64,000 nucleotides of DNA. It comes from an uncultured Oscillospiraceae bacterium. Its GTDB lineage: Bacteria; Bacillota; Clostridia; Oscillospirales; Ruminococcaceae. The notes beneath the pieces are model-generated. The model worked only from the letters and a program-made list of their open reading frames with translations. It had not been told where the DNA came from and made no database searches. The stretch's first letter is position 1, and each line of letters begins with the position of its first letter. Location: positions 1 through 64,000 of the forward strand of contig CABUEI010000001.1 in assembly GCA_902490585.1 (NCBI GenBank). The letters are read 5' to 3'. The position numbers and the translations under genes were made by a program. Below are positions 9,858 through 18,132 of the stretch, piece after piece.

Positions 9858-9886
9858 TTGAAAATATACCTAAAAGGTTGTATAAT
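9858..9886 (+). promoter_or_regulatory. sigma-A-type promoter of the comM-like gene
   Basis: TTGAAA (9858-9863), 17 bp, TATAAT (9881-9886), 45 bp upstream of the start. Confidence 0.75.
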
Positions 9887-9930
9887 TATTACATAGTTAT
9901 CACTTAAAACGAAATGAAACAGGTGAAAAT

Positions 9931-11460
9931 ATGTATTCTCAGGTAAACGGAATGGGACTTTTCGGCATGAACGCCTTTAAAGTGACCGCCGAAATAATCT
10001 CTTCAAGGGGTCAGCCCTCGTTCGATATAGTGGGTCTGGGCGATCTCGCCGTGCAGGAAAGCAAAATGCGTATAAAGGGTGCTCTGTCGGGTATCGGCAT
10101 ATCCGTCAGCGGTCAGCGTCTTACCGTAAACCTTGCCCCTGCCGATGTCCGCAAATGCGGCTCGCTGTACGACTTCACGATAATCGCCGCCATTCTTGCG
10201 GTAAATAATATAATCACCGACGATTTATCCGACTGTGCCTTTATCGGTGAAGTTTCACTCGGCGGCTCTCTTGTGTTCACAGGCGGAATTATCAGCATGG
10301 CAATAGAAGCCAAAAAATGCGGTATAAAACGACTGTTTCTCCCTGCTGAAAACGCTAAGGAAGCGTCCGTTGTCGAGGGATTATCGGTATACGGCATAAA
10401 CCACATTTCCGACCTTATCAATCATTTCACCGGCAAAAAGCGTTTGTCGCCCGAACCGCCCTACGTTCCCTCCCCCGAGATGTTTGAAACGGAGGACTTA
10501 TCCGATGTAAAGGGTCAGGCACTCGCCCGTCACGCTCTGGAGGTAGCCGCCGCAGGCTTCCATAATGTATTGCTCATCGGTCCTCCCGGAACAGGCAAAA
10601 GCATGATAGCAAAACGCATACCGTCGATCCTCCCACCCATGACCTTTGACGAAAGCATTGAAACCACCGGTATACACTCCATAGCCGGTATGCTCGACCG
10701 TGAAAAGCCGATAGTTACCGTCCGCCCTTTCAGGAGCGTATCACATACCGCCTCGGCAGTAGGACTTATCGGCGGCGGAAGTATTCCACGCCCGGGCGAA
10801 ATATCCCTTGCCCACAACGGCGTATTATTCCTTGACGAACTTCCCGAGTTTGACCGCAGAACGCTCGAAACGCTCCGCCAACCGCTCGAAGACGGCGTTA
10901 TAACGATATCAAGAGCTCAAGGCTCCGTTTCCTACCCCTGCGACATTATGCTCGTTGCCGCCATGAACCCCTGCCCCTGCGGCAATTTTGGCAATCCGAA
11001 AGGCAAATGCACCTGCTCAAAGAACATGATACAGAACTACCTCGGCAAGATAAGCCGTCCCGTCCTCGACAGAATAGATATACAGGTTGAAATGCCTCAG
11101 CTGTCATACGAAGAAATCAGCACCGCAAAGAAAGGCGAACCCAGCAGTGCCGTGCTTGAACGTATAATGAAAGCAAGAGAAATACAGCAAAAACGCTTTG
11201 CGGGAACCGATATCCGCTCGAACTCCAAGATACCCCCTGCACATCTTCATGAAATGTGCCCTCTTGACGACAACGCAAAGAAGATGCTCTCCGACTGCTT
11301 TGATAAAATGGGTCTGTCCGCAAGAGCATACGACAGAATACTGAAAGTTGCCCGTACCTGTGCCGACCTTGCAGGAAGCGAGATAATAAGGCGGCAGGAC
11401 ATCTCCTCCGCTGTCAATTTCAGAAGTCTTGACAGGAAATACTGGGGCGCAGGAAAATAA
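9931..11460 (+). CDS. comM: YifB/ComM family Mg-chelatase-like AAA+ ATPase
   Basis: AAA+ motor of the ComM family, reported as a branch-migration helicase in natural transformation in Gram-negative species; the role in Clostridia is less clear. The 509 aa comprise an N-terminal ChlI-like domain (MYSQVNGMGLFGMNAFKV; SFDIVGLGDLAVQESK), an AAA+ module with Walker A GPPGTGKS at about residue 217 and Walker B VLFLDELPEF, and a C-terminal Mg-chelatase helical domain. A Cys cluster (NPCPCGNFGNPKGKCTCS) typical of the family lies between Walker B and the sensor region. A stem of ATTTTGCCGC/GCGGTAAAAT with a long loop follows the stop. Confidence 0.95.
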   Translation: MYSQVNGMGLFGMNAFKVTAEIISSRGQPSFDIVGLGDLAVQESKMRIKGALSGIGISVSGQRLTVNLAPADVRKCGSLYDFTIIAAILAVNNIITDDLSDCAFIGEVSLGGSLVFTGGIISMAIEAKKCGIKRLFLPAENAKEASVVEGLSVYGINHISDLINHFTGKKRLSPEPPYVPSPEMFETEDLSDVKGQALARHALEVAAAGFHNVLLIGPPGTGKSMIAKRIPSILPPMTFDESIETTGIHSIAGMLDREKPIVTVRPFRSVSHTASAVGLIGGGSIPRPGEISLAHNGVLFLDELPEFDRRTLETLRQPLEDGVITISRAQGSVSYPCDIMLVAAMNPCPCGNFGNPKGKCTCSKNMIQNYLGKISRPVLDRIDIQVEMPQLSYEEISTAKKGEPSSAVLERIMKAREIQQKRFAGTDIRSNSKIPPAHLHEMCPLDDNAKKMLSDCFDKMGLSARAYDRILKVARTCADLAGSEIIRRQDISSAVNFRSLDRKYWGAGK

Positions 11461-11575
11461 CCGTCATTTTGCCGCTTATCATATTTATTATTTATAGTGC
11501 GGTAAAATATCTGACAAATCGACTTCGTTTTTACCGCCGCAGAATTATAAAAATGCCGAAAAATTTCTATTCAGC

Positions 11576-11605
11576 TTGACAAAAGCAAAAGCAAAATGCT
11601 AAAAT
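11576..11605 (+). promoter_or_regulatory. sigma-A-type promoter of the MATE exporter gene
   Basis: TTGACA (11576-11581), 18 bp, TAAAAT (11600-11605). Transcription would start about 12-15 bp before the terminator hairpin at 11625. Confidence 0.7.
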
Positions 11606-11624
11606 AAATACAGTCGAGTAGCGA

Positions 11625-11663
11625 AAAGCGTAAATCCGGACACGGATTTACGCTTTATTTTTT
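11625..11663 (+). terminator. leader terminator (candidate attenuator) upstream of MATE gene
   Basis: AAAGCGTAAATCC-GGACAC-GGATTTACGCTTT, a near-perfect 13-bp stem, then ATTTTTTTG. It lies between a promoter and the ribosome site of the MATE gene, so it would stop transcripts before the coding region unless antitermination occurs. It could also back up termination of the upstream comM-like gene. Confidence 0.75.
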
Positions 11664-11686
11664 TGCCCGAAAGAAAGGATACAGAT

Positions 11687-13060
11687 ATGCAACAGGAAAA
11701 AGTAAACAGGCTCGGCACAGAACCCGTCAGAAAACTGCTTTTAAAAACAGGACTTCCCGTAATACTCTCAATGGTATTGCAGGCGGTCTACAACATAGTA
11801 GACAGTGCCTTTGTGACCAATATGCAGACAGGCGGCGAAGCGGCTTTCAATGCCCTCACCCTCGCCTTCCCCATGCAGATGCTTATGGTTGCCGTAGGTA
11901 TCGGTACAGGCGTCGGCGCAAATGCACTGCTGTCAAAGTCACTCGGACAGGGTGATAATGAAAAAGCGAGCCTTACCGCAGGAAATGCGGAATTTCTTGC
12001 ACTGGTAATATACATCGTTTTTCTGCTTGTCGGTTTATTCGGCGTTGAACCTTATATCCGCACGCAGTCGCAGGATGAAGAAATAATAGGAATGGCAATC
12101 GATTACCTTACGATATGCTGTACCATGTCATTCGGAATTACATTCTTTTCCGTTTACGAAAAACTGTTACAGTCAACAGGCAGGTCATTATTTTCAACGA
12201 TTGCCCAGATAGCAGGTGTAATAACAAATATAATTCTTGACCCGATCATGATTTACGGACTTCTTGGCTTTCCGGAGATGAAAGTAAAGGGTGCCGCTCT
12301 CGCAACGGTAATCGGTCAGATAGTTTCCCTTGTCACAGCCCTTATCTTTCACCTTAAATTCAATACGGAAATAAGCAAAAAACTGAAATACAAGAAACCT
12401 CACGCCGCAGTTATAAATGGCATATATTCGATAGGACTTCCGGCTATAATCGCACAGGCGATCATGTCGATAATGACCTACGGCATGAACGTAATTTTAG
12501 GCTCGATAAGTGTAGACGCAGTCACCGCCTACGGACTTTATTACAAGGTACAGCAGTTTTTCCTGTTTGCCGCTTTCGGTATGCGCGATGCAATAACCCC
12601 TGTAATATCCTACGCTCACGGAATGGCAGACAAAAAGCGTATAAACGACGGCATAAAGTACGGTATGCTCTACACGCTTATAATAATGGCTCTCGGCACG
12701 GTCCTGATCGAGATTTTGGCGGTTCCCCTCGGCGAGCTGTTCTCCCTGTCGGGAAATTCACTCAGGCTCTGCACCGATGCAATGCACATAATCACAATCA
12801 ACTTCATCTTCGCAGGTGCAAACATAGCCTTCCAGGGCATATTCCAGGCAATTGACGGCGGCTTTCAGTCCCTCATAGTATCACTACTCCGTCAGCTTAT
12901 CCTCGTCCTGCCAGTCGCATGGCTCTTCTCTGTTCTCATTCTTTCCGGTGCCCCCGATGCTCTTATATGGTGGGTATTCCCGATAGCAGAAACCCTCTCC
13001 GCCCTCGTTTCCGTCCTCTTTATGTTCCACCTTAACAAAACAAAAATCGCCGTACTGTAA
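11687..13060 (+). CDS. MATE family multidrug/cation antiporter
   Basis: Twelve-helix membrane exporter of the MepA-like branch, expelling cationic drugs or metabolites in exchange for Na+ or H+. The frame is open from a TTG at 11663, but ATG 11687 is chosen because AAGAAAGGA sits 7 nt before it; this gives 457 aa. Family features are the N-terminal PVRKLLLKTGLPVILSMVLQ segment, an internal two-fold repeat of six helices each, and the mid-protein PAIIAQAIMS segment. The gene is preceded by its own promoter and a strong leader terminator, suggesting conditional expression. Substrate is unknown. Confidence 0.93.
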   Translation: MQQEKVNRLGTEPVRKLLLKTGLPVILSMVLQAVYNIVDSAFVTNMQTGGEAAFNALTLAFPMQMLMVAVGIGTGVGANALLSKSLGQGDNEKASLTAGNAEFLALVIYIVFLLVGLFGVEPYIRTQSQDEEIIGMAIDYLTICCTMSFGITFFSVYEKLLQSTGRSLFSTIAQIAGVITNIILDPIMIYGLLGFPEMKVKGAALATVIGQIVSLVTALIFHLKFNTEISKKLKYKKPHAAVINGIYSIGLPAIIAQAIMSIMTYGMNVILGSISVDAVTAYGLYYKVQQFFLFAAFGMRDAITPVISYAHGMADKKRINDGIKYGMLYTLIIMALGTVLIEILAVPLGELFSLSGNSLRLCTDAMHIITINFIFAGANIAFQGIFQAIDGGFQSLIVSLLRQLILVLPVAWLFSVLILSGAPDALIWWVFPIAETLSALVSVLFMFHLNKTKIAVL

Positions 13061-13070
13061 CCAGCGCATT

Positions 13071-13135
13071 TAATGAATAATGAATGATGAATAATGAATA
13101 ATTATTGTTCGCCTTCGGCGGATTTTAAAATTTTC
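13071..13135 (+). repeat. AATGAATAAT-type intergenic repeat with hairpin, copy A
   Basis: Tandem AATGAATAATGA motifs, then ATTG, a CGCC-TTC-GGCG hairpin and ATTTTAAAATTTTC. Related copies lie at 60181-60254 (same strand) and, inverted, at 19766-19806 and 14471-14501. Here it follows the MATE stop codon and may serve as its terminator. Confidence 0.6.
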
Positions 13136-13154
13136 TTTTCACAACCCTCGCAAA

Positions 13155-13975
13155 ATCGTCACTATCACTCAGCTTATCCCTCTCTCCTTGCCAATACATA
13201 ACACCAACCCTCACCACTCCTACAGCCATTGCCAATTCACCACTATCCCTCGCCCCGCACCAACACCCTTGGTGCCCCTCGAAAAAAGGGAGCTGTCACG
13301 GCTCATGCTTTCTTTCTATATTAAAATATCTATTTCTCACAGTCCGTCTTTTGACTTGAATCCTACTTTTCCGTGCCGTGACTGAGGGAATTGTATTCCC
13401 TTAGCACTGTCACTTAGTTTACCCACTCTCCTTGTCCATACATGACCTAACCTAGCCGCTCTCACTCCCACCGTCAATTCTGCACTACCCCTCGCCTCGC
13501 ACCAACACCCTTGGTGCCCCTCGAAAAAGGGGAGCTGTCACGGCTACAATAAGCTTTTTCACTTTCACCAAACTGTCTAACCCAACTATCTTTTATACTT
13601 CTCAAACATACCCGTGCCGTGACTGAGGGGATTGTATCCCCTTAGCACTATCACTTAGTCTATCCAACTCTCATCGCCCATAAATGACCGAACCTCGCCG
13701 CTCGCACTCCCACCGTCAATTCTGCACTATCCCTCGCCCCGCACCAACACTCTTGGTGCCCCTCGAAAAAGGGGAGCTGTCACGGCTACAATAAGCTTTT
13801 TTACTTTCACCAAACTGTCCAACCCAACTATCTTTTATGCTTCTTAAACATACCCGTGCCGTGACTGAGGGGATTGTATCCCCTTAGCACTATCACTCAG
13901 CTTATCCCTCTCTCCTTGCCAATACATAACACCAATCTTGCACTCTCACTCCCAACGTCCACCACCACAATTTAA
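13155..13975. repeat. 242-bp direct-repeat array, three full units plus partial flanks
   Basis: Non-coding. The phrase GGTGCCCCTCGAAAAA recurs at 13271, 13513 and 13755, giving a period of 242 bp. Each unit holds the 7-bp hairpin GCACCAA/TTGGTGC, a long-range stem GTCACGGC...GCCGTGAC with a 70-75-nt interior, and (units 2 and 3) a GGGGAT/ATCCCC hairpin. Unit edges around 'actatcactcagcttatccc' recur near 13161, 13406, 13649 and 13889. Units 2 and 3 are closest to each other; unit 1 is more diverged. Confidence 0.85.
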
Positions 13976-14007
13976 ATAACCGCCAACGGCAGAGCACGGA
14001 TGCTTGT

Positions 14008-14250
14008 AACGGTCGCACTTAGTCGTTATGCAAGGACGCATAAAGACAGCCACACAAAGCCGTTGTGCAAGGATGCACAAAGACAGCCACACAAAGCCGT
14101 TGTGCAAGGATGCACAAAGACAGCCACACAAAGCCGTTGTGCAAGGATGCACAAAGACAGCCACACAAAGCCGTTGTGCAAGGATGCACAAAGACAGCCA
14201 CACAAAGCCGTTGTGCAAGGATGCACAAAGACAGCCACACAAAGCCGTTG
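14008..14250 (+). repeat. 37-bp hairpin-bearing tandem repeat, five full units
   Basis: Units begin at 14045, 14082, 14119, 14156 and 14193, with a partial at 14230 and a diverged copy from about 14008. Each reads GACAGCCA, six bases, GCCG, then the 7-bp stem TTGTGCA-AGGA-TGCACAA. In the diverged first copy the stem is TTATGC/GCATAA: both sides changed and pairing is kept. Several frames are open only because the repeat lacks stops; no ribosome site or plausible protein is present. Confidence 0.9.
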
Positions 14251-14254
14251 CACG

Positions 14255-14446
14255 ACGCAACGGCACAAATGGCTGTCATTGCACTGACGCAACGGCACAA
14301 ATGGCTGTCATTGCACTGACGCAACGGCACAAATGGCTGTCATTGCACTGACGCAACGGCACAAATGGCTGTCATTGCACTGACGCAACGGCACAAATGG
14401 CTGTCATTGCACAGATGCAACAACCCAAACGGCTGACGAGGCACGG
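14255..14446 (-). repeat. 32-bp tandem repeat, five full units, inverted relative to the 37-bp array
   Basis: Units begin at 14255, 14287, 14319, 14351 and 14383, followed by a decayed copy. Read on the minus strand each is GACAGCCA, five bases, GCCG, then TTGC-GTCAGT-GCAA: the same layout as the 37-bp unit but in opposite orientation and with a shorter hairpin. The two arrays meet at a perfect palindrome GCCGTTGC-ACGAC-GCAACGGC (14244-14264). Confidence 0.9.
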
Positions 14447-14470
14447 ACGCAGCGACCACAAACGACCGTA

Positions 14471-14501
14471 AAGGCTCCACAATTATTCGTTATTCATCAA
14501 A
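14471..14501 (-). repeat. AATGAATAAT-type repeat, short copy
   Basis: CCACAATTATTCGTTATTCAT on the plus strand resembles CCACAATTATTCATTATTCAT at 19781. It lies directly before the terminator of the gtrA-like gene. Confidence 0.5.
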
Positions 14502-14534
14502 CAAAAAAGCACACCCGCCCGGATGTGCTTTTTT
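14502..14534 (-). terminator. intrinsic terminator of the GH51-gtrA operon
   Basis: Minus strand AAAAGCACATCC-GGGC-GGGTGTGCTTTT with T-rich tail, 13 bp beyond the GtrA stop codon. Confidence 0.9.
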
Positions 14535-14546
14535 CATATTTCTAAC

Positions 14547-15089
14547 TTATTCTTCCCTCTTCTTCTCTTTCCTGAACACGAACACCTTGCTGAAAATATA
14601 ATTCAGCACCAGCACAACGATATTCGAGAACACCTTTGCGCAGAACTCATAAAGTCCGTTTTCAATGTTCGGAAGATTGACAAGCAGGAACATTATAATA
14701 AGATCAACAAACAGCGTGAACAGCCTTGCCGCATAGAACGACAGTGCCTGTACAACATTCTTTGCAAATCCCTTGACTTTGCTTTGGAATACCCATATTC
14801 TGTTCGTGATATAGGCAAACGTCACCGACACGATCCAGGATATGATGTTCGGCAGTACGGTTGACGAATCACCGCCGCTGAAATTGAGCCTGTACGTCCA
14901 TTTAAGAAACGCAGGCACGCTCTCTTCACTCGGGAATATACAGCGGATTATAAAGTATGTCACAATTGACACAAGTGTTGTCAGCGCCCCGAATATGACA
15001 TACATTATTATCTCACGGTATCTTGTGAAAAGCTCTTTCCACTGTGACGGATGCACAGCCATTTTTAATATTTCCTTTATCTTATCCAA
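14547..15089 (-). CDS. GtrA-like four-helix membrane protein
   Basis: Small integral membrane protein of the GtrA family (180 aa, about four transmembrane helices at residues 27-49, 82-101, 115-137 and 145-170). Family members are linked to lipid-linked sugar transfer and cell-surface polysaccharide assembly. It is the last gene of a four-gene run with GH51, a DUF6171-type protein and a PH-domain protein. The 180-aa form uses a TTG start immediately after the upstream TAA; an ATG ten codons later (MAVHPSQW) has AAAGGA 9-10 nt upstream and is an equally likely start. The charged C-terminus (RKEKKREE) is cytoplasmic. Confidence 0.85.
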   Translation of the reverse strand: MDKIKEILKMAVHPSQWKELFTRYREIIMYVIFGALTTLVSIVTYFIIRCIFPSEESVPAFLKWTYRLNFSGGDSSTVLPNIISWIVSVTFAYITNRIWVFQSKVKGFAKNVVQALSFYAARLFTLFVDLIIMFLLVNLPNIENGLYEFCAKVFSNIVVLVLNYIFSKVFVFRKEKKREE

Positions 15090-15539
15090 TTACATATCCG
15101 CCATTTCGTCAAAGTCTTCGCTGTGCAGGTTTGCTTCACCCATATCGCCGTGTTCATGCAGATTTGCACCGACCATATCTCTGCCTCTTACCATGTACTT
15201 GTCACGCTCCAGCTTTACTGCCTCGTCAAGTATTCTCTTTACCTCTCTCGGCTTCTTGACCGATACAAGCTCCTTGTTCGGCGTGTCGCAGTCCCTTGAT
15301 GTAACCACGATAGTACCGCAGCCCACCATTCTCTGACCGAGTGACAGCTTCATAGTCTTGTCAACTATCTTGTAAAGTTCGATTTCGTCCTCCTTGATAT
15401 TGAGAAATCCCACCTTCGTATATAATACGCTTGACGTAATTATATATCTTGTAAATGAGATAGGCATACCCATTATGCACTTTTTGCCGGTCCACAGAAT
15501 TTCGCCGTAATCACGCTCGAGCTTTTTCATATTAGCCAT
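15090..15539 (-). CDS. bacterial PH-domain (YdbS/YdbT-like) protein
   Basis: Soluble protein of about 149 aa with a bacterial pleckstrin-homology-like domain spanning roughly residues 8-105 (GEILWTGKK, ITSSVLYTKVGFLNIKEDEI, GTIVVTS), a fold often found on membrane-associated proteins. The C-terminal 45 residues are charged and rich in Met, His and Glu. A GTG at 15557 would extend the protein by six residues, but ATG 15539 is preferred because GAAAGGA lies 9 nt upstream. It sits between a Cys-rich small protein and GtrA. Function unknown. Confidence 0.75.
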   Translation of the reverse strand: MANMKKLERDYGEILWTGKKCIMGMPISFTRYIITSSVLYTKVGFLNIKEDEIELYKIVDKTMKLSLGQRMVGCGTIVVTSRDCDTPNKELVSVKKPREVKRILDEAVKLERDKYMVRGRDMVGANLHEHGDMGEANLHSEDFDEMADM

Positions 15540-15557
15540 AACATTTTTTCCTTTCAC

Positions 15558-15803
15558 TTACCAGAGCTTGTTTTCGTGCGGACATCGGTTGATAGCATAA
15601 GCTGCCCTCATCTCCACAAAACAACCGCACTTACTGCACATACCGTTAATAAGGCAGTCGCACCCTGTGCATATTTCAAGACGTTTTTTATACAGCGTTT
15701 CATCAGCTTTTTTCTCATCGGGAATAAGCTCTACATTCTCTTTTATGTTCTGAAACGCCTCGGCACTCATTTGGCTCAGCAGACATCTTTTACAGACATT
15801 CAT
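15558..15803 (-). CDS. small Cys-rich protein (DUF6171-like, probable zinc binder)
   Basis: 81-aa protein with a CKRC pair near the N-terminus and a C-terminal [18 protein letters not shown] cluster ending in NRCP, a metal-binding layout resembling DUF6171 proteins of Clostridia. Its ATG overlaps the TGA of the upstream GH51 gene (ATGA at 15800-15803), indicating translational coupling. No function is established; it could be a zinc-ribbon adaptor. Confidence 0.8.
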   Translation of the reverse strand: MNVCKRCLLSQMSAEAFQNIKENVELIPDEKKADETLYKKRLEICTGCDCLINGMCSKCGCFVEMRAAYAINRCPHENKLW

Positions 15804-17275
15804 GCAAGGATTATCTCAGCTACACTGCAAGGCGGAAGTGTGAACGTTATTCCTCGTTCACTCCTTGTAACCCCGTCAAACTCCGCAATCGTGACATTCT
15901 CAGGCTCGTCAAAGGTATTGTGTGCCTCAGCCTCGCCGCTCAGTATTCTTGCCCTTACCGAGTTAAACTCAAATCCGCAGATATCTGCGTCGATCGTCTT
16001 GCTCTCGGTAAGCGAGCAGTTTGAAACCGTGATCGTCATTTCATTGTCGCTGTTTACAGATACGCTCTGCGAAATAACGGGAAGATCATATCCCTCCTGC
16101 TTTTCGTCCTCTATACTGCTGTAGCACAGCTCTGCGTTCTGGTGGTTCTTATACAGGTCGAACACATGATATGTAGGCGTCAGTATCATTCGCTCGCCCT
16201 CGGTAAGAATAAGCGCCTGGAGCACATTCACCGCCTGCGCAAGATTTGCCATAGAGATTCTGTCACAGTGGCTGTTGAATATGTTCAGATTAATTGATGC
16301 CACCATAGCGTCACGCATCGTATTCTGCTGATATAAGAATCCGGGATTAGTGCCTTCCTCTACATTATACCACGTTCCCCACTCATCTACAACCAGTTTT
16401 ATGTTATTTTCGGGATTATTTACATTAAGAATATCGCAGTGACGCTTAACCAGCGTTTCCATGTACCACGTCTTTTCAAGCGTTTTATAATATTCCTCGT
16501 CGGTAAATCCGGTAGCGTTGCCCTTATCCTCCCATTTTCCCTTAGGCACAGTATAGTAGTGCAGGCTCACCGCATTCGTATGCCACGGCTTTATATTCTC
16601 CGTGATGACCTTCATCCAGTTGTAATCATCCGCACTCGGTCCGCAGGCGACTTTATAAAGATGATTATCGCCGTAGTTCCTGCAATACGTCTGATACTGC
16701 CTGTAAAGTGCGGAATACTGCTCCGGCGACATATTTCCTCCACAGCCCCAGCTCTCGTTTCCGACTCCGAGATATTTCAGCTTCCACGGCTTTTCCCTGC
16801 CGTTCTTCTTTCTTAACTGCGTCATAGGCGAATCGTTGTCCGAGGTGATATATTCTATCCACTCTGACATTTCCTGCACAGTACCCGAACCGAGATTACC
16901 CGAAAGATACGGCTCACAGCCCACCATTTCGCAGAAGTTGAAGAACTCATGCGTACCGAAGCTGTTATCCTCGGTCACTCCGCCCCAGTGGGTATTTATC
17001 ATCTTCTTGCGCTGTGACTTGTCCCCGATGCCGTCTTTCCAGTGATATTCGTCCGCAAAGCATCCGCCCGGCCAACGCAGAACCGGCATTTTAATATTCT
17101 TAAAAGCCTCGACTATATCATTTCTGATACCGTTAGTATTCGGAATACTGCTGTCCTCACCGACATATATGCCGTTGTAGATACATCTTCCTAAATGCTC
17201 CGAAAAATGACCGTAGATCTCCGGGTTTATATGCCCCTTTCTGTCACTGCCGTTTACGTACATTTTTGTGCTCAT
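15800..17275 (-). CDS. abfA: alpha-L-arabinofuranosidase, glycoside hydrolase family 51
   Basis: Intracellular enzyme that removes arabinofuranosyl groups from arabinoxylan or arabinan oligosaccharides. The start is ATG 17275 ([10 protein letters not shown]) with AAAGGA upstream, giving 491 aa; a longer open frame to 17389 is ignored because the added residues do not resemble the family. Catalytic residues are visible: acid/base Glu174 in [11 protein letters not shown] and nucleophile Glu298 in [22 protein letters not shown] is the usual GH51 substrate-site stretch. No signal peptide, so it acts on imported oligosaccharides. It heads a four-gene operon with promoter at 17340-17368. Confidence 0.97.
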   Translation of the reverse strand: MSTKMYVNGSDRKGHINPEIYGHFSEHLGRCIYNGIYVGEDSSIPNTNGIRNDIVEAFKNIKMPVLRWPGGCFADEYHWKDGIGDKSQRKKMINTHWGGVTEDNSFGTHEFFNFCEMVGCEPYLSGNLGSGTVQEMSEWIEYITSDNDSPMTQLRKKNGREKPWKLKYLGVGNESWGCGGNMSPEQYSALYRQYQTYCRNYGDNHLYKVACGPSADDYNWMKVITENIKPWHTNAVSLHYYTVPKGKWEDKGNATGFTDEEYYKTLEKTWYMETLVKRHCDILNVNNPENNIKLVVDEWGTWYNVEEGTNPGFLYQQNTMRDAMVASINLNIFNSHCDRISMANLAQAVNVLQALILTEGERMILTPTYHVFDLYKNHQNAELCYSSIEDEKQEGYDLPVISQSVSVNSDNEMTITVSNCSLTESKTIDADICGFEFNSVRARILSGEAEAHNTFDEPENVTIAEFDGVTRSERGITFTLPPCSVAEIILA

Positions 17276-17339
17276 AGCTTTTTCCTTTCTTGATGTTTTA
17301 TGCAAAGCCTGTTTACGACACATCTTGCCGTATGTAACG

Positions 17340-17368
17340 ATTTTAGCATAATAACGGCATTTAATCAA
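17340..17368 (-). promoter_or_regulatory. sigma-A-type promoter of the GH51 operon
   Basis: Minus strand TTGATT (17363-17368), 17 bp, TAAAAT (17340-17345), 65 bp upstream of the GH51 start. Confidence 0.7.
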
Positions 17369-17411
17369 TAACTTTTTATGCAAATTCACGCAATTTAATT
17401 TGTTGGCTCGG

Positions 17412-17440
17412 TTGACAGGACACCCGTTAAGCTATATAAT
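17412..17440 (+). promoter_or_regulatory. consensus sigma-A promoter of gph-rimM-trmD
   Basis: TTGACA (17412-17417), 17 bp, TATAAT (17435-17440): a perfect consensus, divergent from the GH51 promoter with 43 bp between the two -35 boxes. Confidence 0.85.
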
Positions 17441-17474
17441 ATTATAGATAGTAGCACAGGAAAAGAGGTATTTT

Positions 17475-18125
17475 ATGAGTTATAAAGCACTTATTTTTGA
17501 CCTTGACGGCACACTTTTAAATACGATTGACGATCTGGGCGACAGCGCAAATCACATTTTGTGCAAATTAGGATTTCCTACCCACACGATCGACGAATAC
17601 AAATATTTTGTCGGAAACGGTATACCGAAGCTCATAGAGCGTTGCCTGCCGCCCGATAAGCAGGAATACAAGGAACAGGCACTTTCCATGTTCATGGAAT
17701 ATTATGCTCAGCACAGCGAGGACAAGACCGCCGCTTACGACGGAATACCCGAACTTCTCAGCTCCGCTCGTGAAAAAGGCTATAAGCTCGGTGTCATCAC
17801 CAACAAGGCGCACAATATAGCACAGCAGGTAGTTCCGCATTTCTTAGGCGACGGCGTGTTCGATTATATAAGAGGACTTGACGAAAAGATCAAAGCAAAG
17901 CCCTGCCCGGACGGTGCGCTTGACGTAGCCGCAAAACTCGGCGTACAGCCCTCCGAGGTGCTTTACATAGGCGACAGCGGCGTTGATATGCAGACCGCCG
18001 TAAATGCAGGCTTTACCCCTTGCGGAGTGCTCTGGGGCTTCCGCACCGAAAAGGAACTGCTTGACAACGGTGCAAAGCACATTGCACATAAACCTTCCGA
18101 CATTCTTGAGATATTACAGAAGTGA
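17475..18125 (+). CDS. gph: HAD-family phosphatase, phosphoglycolate phosphatase-like
   Basis: 216-aa HAD hydrolase of the Gph/PGP group that dephosphorylates 2-phosphoglycolate or related small phosphoesters. Motif I DLDGTLL (nucleophile D9, acid/base D11), motif II VITNKA, the conserved Lys in KAKPCPD and motif IV YIGDSGVDMQTA are all present, with a helical cap between motifs I and II. It opens the transcript with rimM and trmD (7-nt gap to rimM). Exact substrate is an inference from family. Confidence 0.9.
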   Translation: MSYKALIFDLDGTLLNTIDDLGDSANHILCKLGFPTHTIDEYKYFVGNGIPKLIERCLPPDKQEYKEQALSMFMEYYAQHSEDKTAAYDGIPELLSSAREKGYKLGVITNKAHNIAQQVVPHFLGDGVFDYIRGLDEKIKAKPCPDGALDVAAKLGVQPSEVLYIGDSGVDMQTAVNAGFTPCGVLWGFRTEKELLDNGAKHIAHKPSDILEILQK

Positions 18126-18132
18126 GGACAAT

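Noticed and set aside
11663..11686. TTG start giving a longer MATE protein
   Set aside because: It lies inside the T-tract of the leader terminator and has no ribosome site; ATG 11687 does.
13946..14351. Several overlapping open frames of 84-107 aa across the tandem arrays, both strands
   Set aside because: They exist only because the repeat units lack stops in some frames; products are pure repeats such as CLCASLHNGFVW, with no ribosome site.
14045..14414. CRISPR array
   Set aside because: Units are contiguous with no variable spacers, repeats carry internal hairpins and there are no cas genes.
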